A stretch of 7,537 nt of DNA from Methanosarcinales archaeon (GTDB lineage Archaea > Halobacteriota > Methanosarcinia > Methanotrichales > Methanotrichaceae). Numbering within the stretch: the stretch's first letter is position 1; every line of letters starts with the position of its first letter. Shown here piece by piece: positions 1 through 5,436 of this stretch. The translations under genes and the position numbers were made by a program. The stretch spans positions 1-7,537 of the forward strand of contig JAAEEW010000071.1 in the NCBI GenBank assembly GCA_013415595.1, in the 5' to 3' direction. Under the pieces are notes generated by a model. The model worked only from the letters and a program-made list of their open reading frames with translations, was not told where the DNA came from and made no database searches.

Positions 1-115
1 AAGCCTATTTCGCAATCGGTCATAGATTGTTCGGGTTGTGAATAAATTATGAATAATTTGGATTCCATAAAACTAGGACGGGCGCGAAATAATTTCAGGA
101 CTCCACAATGAACAT

Positions 116-250
116 GTGTCCGTGGAAGGTGGCAAAATTAAATGGTTCAACAAATATTATCCGTTCTTTTCATTAATTGCAGTAATAATTTCATTAGTTA
201 TTTATAGTATTGAGATTCACTTGTTTAGAAAAAAATTAAAAATAATTTAA
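116..250 (+). CDS. Possible small one-helix membrane protein or C-terminal remnant (doubtful)
   Basis: An open frame starting at GTG 116 (or GTG 122) gives about 44 residues and stops at TAA 248-250. What is seen is a short polar start, the stretch KIKWFNKYYPFF, one very hydrophobic segment of about 18 residues (FSLIAVIISLVIYS) and a basic tail (LFRKKLKII). That is the shape of a C-terminal membrane anchor with lysine/arginine on the cytoplasmic side. The frame stays open upstream to a TAG at 74-76, so it could be the decayed end of a larger surface protein rather than a whole gene. No ribosome binding site is visible before either GTG. The region is much more AT-rich than the genes to its right, and AT-rich DNA readily encodes Ile/Leu/Phe runs by chance, so this may not be expressed. 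Confidence 0.25.
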   Translation: MSVEGGKIKWFNKYYPFFSLIAVIISLVIYSIEIHLFRKKLKII

Positions 251-269
251 TTTTAATATGATAAATTTG

Positions 270-289
270 GGGTGAAATGATAATCACCC
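270..289. repeat. Short inverted repeat upstream of the thrS TATA box
   Basis: GGGTGA at 270-275 and TCACCC at 284-289 are perfect complements around an 8-base loop. It sits about 20 bases upstream of the TATA box at 311. It could be an operator for a dimeric regulator or the hairpin of a terminator for DNA to the left. There is no evidence to choose between these. Confidence 0.3.
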
Positions 290-310
290 ATGATCTCAGA
301 TCCCAGATAT

Positions 311-320
311 TTTATAAATA
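311..320 (+). promoter_or_regulatory. Probable archaeal TATA box of thrS
   Basis: TTTATAAATA matches the archaeal box A consensus well. Archaeal transcription usually starts about 22-27 bases after the box centre, which places the start near 338-343. The GTG at 331 would then lie outside the mRNA, while the TTG at 406 would follow a leader of roughly 65 bases. The leader is C-rich between 371 and 391. The neighbourhood is so AT-rich that other TATA placements a few bases away are possible. Confidence 0.5.
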
Positions 321-395
321 ATAAATAATTGTGAATGAAGACGCTACACAATCATCGAAACCTTTACCTACCCCCCCACCATCCCCTACCCATCG

Positions 396-403
396 GGTGG
401 TCC
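396..403 (+). promoter_or_regulatory. Ribosome binding site that decides the thrS start
   Basis: GGTGGTCC differs from the archaeal anti-16S consensus GGTGATCC at one position, where G can still pair with U. It ends two bases before TTG 406, with the core GGTG six bases away, as is common in archaea. This supports TTG 406 over the upstream GTG codons at 331 and 397. Confidence 0.55.
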
Positions 404-405
404 TG

Positions 406-2271
406 TTGCAACTACTCCTGATTCACTCTGATTATATTGAATTCGAGGCCAAGAGGCCCACGAAGGTGGCGGAGGACGTCCCAGATGACGCCAAGTCCGG
501 CCGCCTGGAGGAGGCCCTGTGCGCCTTCATAGCTGTTGAAAAGTACGATGAGGACGACCCGCAGGCAGTGGTAGCCCAGGCGTCGAAGGAAATTGCAGAC
601 GTGGCCACCCAGGTGAAGGCCGAACGGGTGATGCTCTACCCCTACGCCCACCTGAGCAGCGCTCTATCCTCCCCAGACACCGCGGTCAAGGTGATGAAGG
701 GACTGGAGGCCGCCCTGGCCGGAGAGTTCCAGGTCATGCGAGCCCCCTTCGGATGGTACAAGGCCTTCCAGCTCTCCTGCAAGGGCCACCCCCTGTCTGA
801 GCTGTCCCGGTCTATCCGCATCGGCGAGGGCGAGGTGGTCTCCGAGGCTCTCAAGGCCGAGTCCAAGGTGGTATCCCACTGGAAGATCCTGACCCCGGAG
901 GGCAAAATGGTCCCCGTGGAGGACTTCGACTTCACCGGCCACGAGAAGCTCCAGAAGTTCGTGCGCTACGAGATCGAGAAGGCCCGGGCGGTGGACAGAA
1001 TCCCGCCCCACGTGGAGCTCATGCGCCGCCTGGAGCTGGTGGACTACGAGCCCGGCTCGGACCCGGGCAACCTCAGGTTCTACCCCAAGGGCCGGCTGAT
1101 CAAGGCCCTGCTGGAGAACTACGTCCTGGACCGGGCGGGAGACCTGGGGGCCATGGAGGTGGAGACGCCCATCATGTACGACATGGAGCACCCCACCCTC
1201 AAGAAGTACCTGGACCGCTTCCCGGCCCGGCAGTACGCCATCGACGCCGAGAAGAAGCACCTATTCCTGCGGTTCGCGGCCTGCTTCGGCCAGTTCCTGA
1301 TGGGCCACGACATGACCGTCTCCTACAAATCCCTGCCTCTTCGCATGATCGAGATCACCCGCTACAGCTTCCGCCGGGAGCAGCGGGGCGAGCTGGTGGG
1401 CCTTCGCCGCCTGCGGGCCTTCACCATGCCGGACATGCACACCCTTTGCACCGACATGAAGAGCGCGGTGGAGGAGTTCGGGAAACAGTACGCAGCCAGC
1501 ATATCCGTCCTGGACGACGCCGGGCTGGACCTGAAGGACTACGAGGTGGCCATCCGCTTCACCAGGGACTTCTACCAGGAGAACGAGGACTTCGTCAAGA
1601 GCCTGGTCAACACCGTAAAGAAGCCGGTGCTAATCGAGACCTGGGACGACCGGTTCTTCTACTTCGTCCTCAAGTTCGAGTTCAACTTCGTCGACGCCCT
1701 GGACAAGGCCAGCGCCCTATCCACCGTGCAGATCGACGTGGAGAACGCCGACCGCTACGACATCAACTACATCGACGCTGATGGGGCGGCCAGGAGGCCC
1801 ATTATCCTGCACTGCTCCCCCTCCGGGGCAATCGAGCGGCTGATGTACGCCCTGCTGGAGAAAGAGGCCATGAAGGCCGCCGCCGGAGAGGTCCCCATGC
1901 TGCCGGTCTGGCTCTCCCCCACCCAGGTGCGCATCATCCCTGTGGCCGAGAGGCACCAGGCCCGGGCCTTCCAGGTGGCCGAAGCCCTCAACTTCCGGGT
2001 GGACGTGGACGACCGGGAAGAGACTGTGGGAAAGAAGATCAGGGACGCGGGAAGGGAATGGCTGCCCTACGTTGTGGTAATCGGAGACGACGAGCTGGCC
2101 TCAGGCGAACTCACGGTCACCATCCGCGCAAAGTCCCAGCCTAAGGAGCCGGCCAAGGCCGGGATGACGGTGGATGAGCTCCGCCTCCGGCTGCAGGAGG
2201 AGACGGCGGGCAAGCCCTGGCGGAGGCTTCCCCTGCCCCAGAAGCTCTCCGAGAGGCCCAAGTTCGTCTGA
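406..2271 (+). CDS. thrS: Threonyl-tRNA synthetase, archaeal type with N-terminal editing domain
   Basis: Cytoplasmic class II synthetase that activates threonine with ATP and charges tRNA(Thr). The start chosen is TTG 406, giving 621 residues beginning MQLLLIHSDYIEFE, which is how archaeal ThrRS usually begins. The longer reading from GTG 331 adds a proline-rich stretch of 25 residues foreign to the family. Residues 1 to about 140 form the archaeal D-aminoacyl-tRNA deacylase-like domain that removes mischarged serine: YPYAHLSS is at 78-85 and PFGWYKAF at 114-121, with K119 matching the family's editing lysine. The catalytic core carries motif 2 (FRREQRGEL, 322-330), motif 3 (GAIERLM, 474-480) and the zinc ligands C293, H345 and H469, spaced much as in E. 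coli ThrRS. The anticodon-binding domain starts near residue 500 (PVWLSPTQ). All key residues are intact and the length is normal. It is monocistronic, with its own promoter and terminator. Confidence 0.97.
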   Translation: MQLLLIHSDYIEFEAKRPTKVAEDVPDDAKSGRLEEALCAFIAVEKYDEDDPQAVVAQASKEIADVATQVKAERVMLYPYAHLSSALSSPDTAVKVMKGLEAALAGEFQVMRAPFGWYKAFQLSCKGHPLSELSRSIRIGEGEVVSEALKAESKVVSHWKILTPEGKMVPVEDFDFTGHEKLQKFVRYEIEKARAVDRIPPHVELMRRLELVDYEPGSDPGNLRFYPKGRLIKALLENYVLDRAGDLGAMEVETPIMYDMEHPTLKKYLDRFPARQYAIDAEKKHLFLRFAACFGQFLMGHDMTVSYKSLPLRMIEITRYSFRREQRGELVGLRRLRAFTMPDMHTLCTDMKSAVEEFGKQYAASISVLDDAGLDLKDYEVAIRFTRDFYQENEDFVKSLVNTVKKPVLIETWDDRFFYFVLKFEFNFVDALDKASALSTVQIDVENADRYDINYIDADGAARRPIILHCSPSGAIERLMYALLEKEAMKAAAGEVPMLPVWLSPTQVRIIPVAERHQARAFQVAEALNFRVDVDDREETVGKKIRDAGREWLPYVVVIGDDELASGELTVTIRAKSQPKEPAKAGMTVDELRLRLQEETAGKPWRRLPLPQKLSERPKFV

Positions 2272-2315
2272 GGGCCCCTCTATTCCCCATGCCGTCCGCT
2301 GGCGGATGGATGGAG

Positions 2316-2390
2316 AGGATGCCGGCAGGATGACCTGCGACATCAGCAGGCATCCTGTACTTCCGTTTAAATTTTTTAATTATAAATTAA
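2316..2390 (+). terminator. Hairpin plus T-rich terminator of thrS
   Basis: AGGATGCC (2316-2323) pairs with GGCATCCT (2349-2356), enclosing a second hairpin, GCAGG (2325-2329) with CCTGC (2334-2338). A T-rich stretch follows, including six Ts near 2372-2377. Archaeal RNA polymerase terminates mainly on T runs, so the T-rich part alone may suffice. The hairpin would define the mRNA 3' end. Confidence 0.6.
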
Positions 2391-2456
2391 GTTGAGATTT
2401 GTGATTTGTGTTTATTTTAATTTTATTAAATTTTGCCGATTCGAGGGATACGTAAC

Positions 2457-2491
2457 CATTATTAATGATTGACGCCATTAGCATTAAATGC
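2457..2491. repeat. Pair of small palindromes before the small membrane gene
   Basis: CATTATTAATG (2457-2467) and GCATTAAATGC (2481-2491) are each perfect 5+1+5 inverted repeats with related cores, separated by 13 bases. The second ends one base before the ribosome binding site at 2493. Paired palindromes in this position could be operator half-sites or leader hairpins. They are short, in AT-rich DNA, and may be chance. Confidence 0.35.
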
Positions 2492-2506
2492 CGGAGGTGA
2501 GATTCC

Positions 2507-2692
2507 GTGGAACGACGGTGGAAAGACCTCTCAGATCAATTGCCGCTCATTTCCAGGATGGCAGTGAGAACTGATATCGGTGAAAAGATAGTAAGGCGGC
2601 GAGATGCCCTATACCACCACATCCTGATACTGCTGGCAGCCATACTGCTCTTTCTGATGGCCCTTCTCTGCTGCCCCAGGTATCCGGGTTAG
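2507..2692 (+). CDS. Small tail-anchored membrane protein of unknown function (61 aa)
   Basis: Not a family I recognise. The start is GTG 2507, preceded by a strong ribosome binding site, GGAGGTGA at 2493-2500, six bases away; this is the best evidence that it is translated. The N-terminal two thirds (1-38) is hydrophilic and arginine-rich (RRW at 3-5, IVRRRD at 28-33). Residues 39-56 form one hydrophobic helix (ILILLAAILLFLMALLCC), followed by a five-residue tail PRYPG. By the positive-inside rule the N-terminus should be cytoplasmic. The two adjacent cysteines at 55-56 lie at the outer membrane face. It follows thrS by 235 bases with a terminator between, so it is its own unit, and it converges with the RDD gene. 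A TATA-like TTTATTAAA around 2422-2430 could be its promoter. A function as a small regulator or assembly partner would be a guess. Confidence 0.65.
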   Translation: MERRWKDLSDQLPLISRMAVRTDIGEKIVRRRDALYHHILILLAAILLFLMALLCCPRYPG

Positions 2693-2714
2693 CGTTAGCA
2701 TTCCTGGCCGTTTA

Positions 2715-2800
2715 GGCTGTCGATCATCCGGGTTGTAGGGCCCAATCAGGCCATTCTTTCAGCCATCTCCCCGAATGCCCGTCCGGTTGCCGATCATCCG
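2715..2800. repeat. 16-base imperfect direct repeat, 70 bases apart
   Basis: GGCTGTCGATCATCCG (2715-2730) and GGTTGCCGATCATCCG (2785-2800) differ at two positions and share CGATCATCCG exactly. They lie in the 112-base gap between the small membrane gene and the convergent RDD gene. No function is evident; the gap contains no gene. Confidence 0.4.
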
Positions 2801-2804
2801 CCCT

Positions 2805-3233
2805 TCAGCGGGCAAATCTCCCGCCCCGCTCTGTGGTCTTTACCACCACGGTCCGGGACGCTCTGTTGAACAGACGCTGTCCGCTGCCTGGCATGGCCAG
2901 CCAGCCCGCCAGACAGTCGAAGGGCAGCAAGAAGGCCTTCCCGAAGCTCTCCACCGCGGCCCCCTTGAAGCTCAGGATATCGCCCTCCGTCTCCACGACG
3001 GCTATGTTCAGGGCCATCTTGCCGATGGACTGGCCCCGGTAGCCCTCCAGAAGGGTCCAGTAAACAAAAAGCAGCAGACTGTGGGAGAACGGCCCCAAGA
3101 ATCGATAGCTTCCCACATCGCCCACGTAAATAAACAGGCCGGCCACCAGATCCCAGATCAAGCTTACCAGAAGAATATCGATGAGCCAGGCCCAGAACCT
3201 GTTTCCCCAGGTGGCCAGAGGTAATGGTTTCAT
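2805..3233 (-). CDS. RDD-family integral membrane protein
   Basis: A 142-residue membrane protein. The start is ATG 3233 (MKPLPLATWGNRFWAWLID), because the RDD domain begins there; an in-frame extension to 3401 would add unrelated sequence and overlap the ygiQ start. The hallmark arginine and two aspartates are R12, D19 and D28 in and around the first membrane helix (about 13-36). A second helix spans about 48-62, then comes the conserved loop GQSIGKMALNIAVV (67-80), a third hydrophobic segment near 93-109, and a QRLFNRASRTVVVK ending typical of the family. RDD proteins are poorly understood; some are linked to sodium or proton exchange, which cannot be assigned here. No ribosome binding site precedes the ATG, but a TATA-like box lies about 26 bases upstream, suggesting a leaderless mRNA. 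It is divergent from the ygiQ-like gene. Confidence 0.85.
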   Translation of the reverse strand: MKPLPLATWGNRFWAWLIDILLVSLIWDLVAGLFIYVGDVGSYRFLGPFSHSLLLFVYWTLLEGYRGQSIGKMALNIAVVETEGDILSFKGAAVESFGKAFLLPFDCLAGWLAMPGSGQRLFNRASRTVVVKTTERGGRFAR

Positions 3234-3255
3234 TGCATCGGTTTTCGCCCTGGAA

Positions 3256-3263
3256 CTATTTAG
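3256..3263 (-). promoter_or_regulatory. Probable TATA box giving a leaderless RDD mRNA
   Basis: On the minus strand this reads CTAAATAG. Its centre is about 26 bases from the ATG at 3233, the usual distance from an archaeal TATA box to the transcription start, so the mRNA would begin at or next to the start codon. This fits the absence of a ribosome binding site. Confidence 0.4.
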
Positions 3264-3302
3264 CCGTTGGCCAGGAGATAAGCAGGGGTAGATGAACAAG
3301 GG

Positions 3303-3312
3303 TTTCAAATAG
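3303..3312 (+). promoter_or_regulatory. Possible TATA box of the YgiQ-like gene
   Basis: TTTCAAATAG is a near match to the archaeal box. A start about 25 bases downstream, near 3332, would leave a leader of about 15 bases before ATG 3347. This is the only AT-rich candidate close to the gene, but the match is imperfect. Confidence 0.35.
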
Positions 3313-3346
3313 TATTCCAGAACCTGAGAGTTCATCAAGAATACCG

Positions 3347-5197
3347 ATGAAGGAATCCATGGACCAGCCACCCTTTCTCCCCCTGACCGCCCGGGAGGCA
3401 TCCGACCTGGGCATAGAGCAGTTCGACGTCATCCTGGTCAGCGGAGACGCCTACGTCGACCATCCCTCATTTGGCGCCGCCCTGATCGGCAGGGTGCTCT
3501 GGGACGCCGGCTACACGGTGGGCATCATCGACCAGCCGGACTGGAGAGGGTCCTCTGACTTCCAGCGGCTGGGCACCCCAGGGCTCTTCTTCGGCATCAC
3601 CTCCGGCAACGTGGACTCCATGGTCAACCACTTCACCGCCAACCTGAAGCGGCGAAGCTCAGACGTCTACTCTCCCGGAGGAGCCCTGCTGCGACCCGAC
3701 CGGGCGGCCATCGTCTACGCCGACCGGGTGCACGCCCTCTTCCCCCGGACTCCAGTGGTGCTGGGGGGCATAGAGGCCAGCCTGCGACGGTTTGCCCATT
3801 ACGATTACTGGTCGGACTCGGTTCGCCAGTCCATCCTGGCCGACGCCCCGGCAGACATGATCGTCTTTGGCATGGGGGAGCGAGCCCTCCTGGCCCTGGC
3901 AAAACGGCTGGATGGGGGAGAAGCCATGGGCGAGATCCAGGACCTGCCGGGCACGGCGGTGAAGATGGAGGTCCGACGGTGGCGGGAAGTGGAGAGCTCC
4001 AGAGGCGACTGGCTGAAAATCCCCGGCTACGCCGAGGTGGCCGGTGACAGGAGAAGCTATGCCCTGGCCTTCAGGATGCACCACCAGGAGCAAGACCCAT
4101 TCAGGGGACGGGTGGTGGTCCAGCCCCACCCCAAGACGACGATCGTCCAGAATCCGCCGGCCAGGCCCCTGCAGACGGCGGAGCTGGACCGGATCTACGA
4201 GCTTCCCTACGCCAGAGAGGCCCATCCCTCCTACCGGGACGCAGTCCCCGCTTTGGAGCCGGTGCGCTTCTCCATCACCAGCCACCGGGGCTGCTTCGGA
4301 GCCTGCCACTTCTGCGCCCTGACCCACCACCAGGGACGAATCGTCCAGTCCCGCAGCCAGGAATCTGTGGTCAGGGAGGCGGAGAGGCTCACCCGGATGC
4401 CCGGCTTCCGGGGGGTGATCCAGGACGTGGGAGGCCCTACCGCCAACATGTACGGCACCGGCTGCAGCCTGTGGAGCAAGGGCGGCTGCGGGAAGCTCTG
4501 CACCCCGGACTGCCAGAGCCTGGAGCTGAGCCACCGCCCCTACCTGCAGCTCCTGCAGCGGCTGAGGGAGATCCCGGGGGTCAGACACGTCTTCATCGGC
4601 TCGGGAATCAGGCACGACCTGGTCCTGGCCGGCGGGCCGGAGGCCCTGCTGGAGATCTGCCGCCATCACGTCTCCGGACACCTCAAGATCGCCCCGGAGC
4701 ACGTATCCCCGCGGGTCACCAGGTGCATGAACAAGCCCCCGGTGGAGGTGCTGGAGGCCTTCCGGGAGAGGTTCGAGCAGGTGAACAGGGAGATAGGCAA
4801 GGAGCAGTACTTCCTGCCCTACTTCATGTCCGGCCACCCCGGCTGCACCATCCCGGACATGATCCGGCTGGCGGAGTACATCCGGGACCGCCGTCTGTAC
4901 ACCGAGCAGGTGCAGGACTTCACCCCCACCCCCATGACCGTCTCCACCACCATGTACCACACCGGCCTGGACCCCTTCACCCTGGAGGAGGTGCACGTCC
5001 CCCGGGGGGAGGAGAAGAGAATTCAAAGAGCCATCATCCACTACCGGGAGCCCCGAAACTACCGGCTGGTCCGGGAGGGGCTGAAGATGGCGGGACGGGA
5101 AGACCTGATCGGCGCGGGCCCTCAGTGCCTGATACCCCGGCGGCCTCCCAACCAGGGGACCAGGGGACCGGGACCCGGGACCGGCCGGAGAAGATGA
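3347..5197 (+). CDS. YgiQ-family radical SAM protein
   Basis: A 616-residue cytoplasmic radical S-adenosylmethionine enzyme of the YgiQ (UPF0313) family, whose substrate is not established. The N-terminal part (about 25-190) is the cobalamin-binding-like domain with family signatures DVILVSGDAYVDHPSFG (27-43) and GGIEASLRRFAHYDYW. The radical SAM core holds the 4Fe-4S motif CFGACHFC with C316, C320 and C323. Later family segments include EQVQDFTPTPMT, and QCLIPRRPP near the end (DUF3362-like region). A second cysteine cluster (C-x7-C-x3-C-x3-C in the GCSLWSKGGCGKLCTPDC segment, about 368-385) might bind metal. The start may be ATG 3347 or ATG 3359; the latter has AAGGA four bases before it, and both keep the domain whole. 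The last 15 residues (NQGTRGPGPGTGRRR) come from a GGGACC-type repeat and look like a recent tail. It is single-gene, divergent from the RDD gene. Confidence 0.93.
   Translation: MKESMDQPPFLPLTAREASDLGIEQFDVILVSGDAYVDHPSFGAALIGRVLWDAGYTVGIIDQPDWRGSSDFQRLGTPGLFFGITSGNVDSMVNHFTANLKRRSSDVYSPGGALLRPDRAAIVYADRVHALFPRTPVVLGGIEASLRRFAHYDYWSDSVRQSILADAPADMIVFGMGERALLALAKRLDGGEAMGEIQDLPGTAVKMEVRRWREVESSRGDWLKIPGYAEVAGDRRSYALAFRMHHQEQDPFRGRVVVQPHPKTTIVQNPPARPLQTAELDRIYELPYAREAHPSYRDAVPALEPVRFSITSHRGCFGACHFCALTHHQGRIVQSRSQESVVREAERLTRMPGFRGVIQDVGGPTANMYGTGCSLWSKGGCGKLCTPDCQSLELSHRPYLQLLQRLREIPGVRHVFIGSGIRHDLVLAGGPEALLEICRHHVSGHLKIAPEHVSPRVTRCMNKPPVEVLEAFRERFEQVNREIGKEQYFLPYFMSGHPGCTIPDMIRLAEYIRDRRLYTEQVQDFTPTPMTVSTTMYHTGLDPFTLEEVHVPRGEEKRIQRAIIHYREPRNYRLVREGLKMAGREDLIGAGPQCLIPRRPPNQGTRGPGPGTGRRR
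5151..5184 (+). repeat. GGGACC-type short tandem repeat at the end of the YgiQ-like gene
   Basis: About five degenerate units related to ACCAGGGG / ACCCGGG lie in tandem and encode the Gly/Pro/Arg tail of the radical SAM protein. Slippage at this repeat would lengthen, shorten or frameshift the C-terminus after the last conserved family residues, so the enzyme core would be untouched. Confidence 0.6.
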
Positions 5198-5227
5198 AGA
5201 GAGCACTGGCGGAGTGGGGAATGCTGT

Positions 5228-5330
5228 GGGTAAGATTGAGGAGATGATGGCGGAAATGGCAAAGATGGCGAAGATGGAGACGGAGAAGATTATGGAGATG
5301 GTGGGGTAGCGACGGAGATGATGAGGAAGG
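5228..5330. repeat. Purine-rich GARATGG degenerate tandem repeat tract
   Basis: The plus strand is almost all purine plus T, built from recurring GATGG / AAGATGG / GAGATGG units. It lies between the convergent YgiQ-like and chagasin-like genes. In one frame it encodes a methionine-rich peptide (ATG 5247 to TAG 5309, 20 residues; 31 if begun at GTG 5214), with GAGGAG at 5238-5243 upstream. On the minus strand it is a pyrimidine-rich run downstream of the chagasin gene and may help end its transcription. I see no firm evidence that the peptide is made. Confidence 0.5.
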
Positions 5331-5359
5331 CCTCCGGCCCGGCGCCGGGGACCTTCCTC
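5323..5359. terminator. Strong hairpin between convergent genes
   Basis: GAGGAAGG (5323-5330) and CCTTCCTC (5352-5359) are perfect complements. The loop contains the 12-base palindrome CCCGGCGCCGGG, which can form an inner stem. On the minus strand a pyrimidine-rich run follows, so it suits the end of the chagasin-like mRNA; it could also protect the 3' end of the YgiQ-like mRNA. There is no proper T run on the plus side. Confidence 0.5.
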
Positions 5360-5412
5360 TGTCCAGGCCGCTTCATCCATCATGCGGCTGCGGCCCCGGC
5401 CCAGACCGCCTG

Positions 5413-5431
5413 CCTTGCGGCCAGGGCAAGG
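5413..5431 (-). terminator. Hairpin directly after the chagasin-like stop codon
   Basis: CCTTGC (5413-5418) pairs with GCAAGG (5426-5431), giving a six-base-pair stem with a 7-base loop, starting six bases beyond the minus-strand stop at 5437. It has no T run of its own and probably acts with the larger hairpin downstream. Confidence 0.35.
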
Positions 5432-5436
5432 GGGCC

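Noticed and set aside
335..421. 28-codon ATG frame in the thrS leader as a threonine attenuator peptide
   Set aside because: It contains only one threonine codon and the predicted transcription start is at or after its ATG, so there is no support for a leader-peptide mechanism.
664..1260. 198-residue minus-strand frame opposite thrS
   Set aside because: Shadow of thrS codons with extreme Leu/Val/Gly/His bias and no independent start signal.
3234..3401. N-terminal extension of the RDD gene to 3401
   Set aside because: The extra residues are unlike the family, would overlap the YgiQ-like start, and a TATA-like box fits the start at 3233.
4471..5247. 258-residue plus-strand frame inside the YgiQ-like gene
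   Set aside because: Composition is dominated by Pro/Gly/Arg/His from an offset reading of the real gene; no family features.
3659..5383. 574-residue open frame on the minus strand opposite the YgiQ-like gene, with a hydrophobic stretch near its start
   Set aside because: It mirrors the codons of a clearly real radical SAM gene in GC-rich DNA, is rich in Gly/Val/Leu/His typical of such shadows, and the hydrophobic stretch is just the complement of the purine repeat tract.
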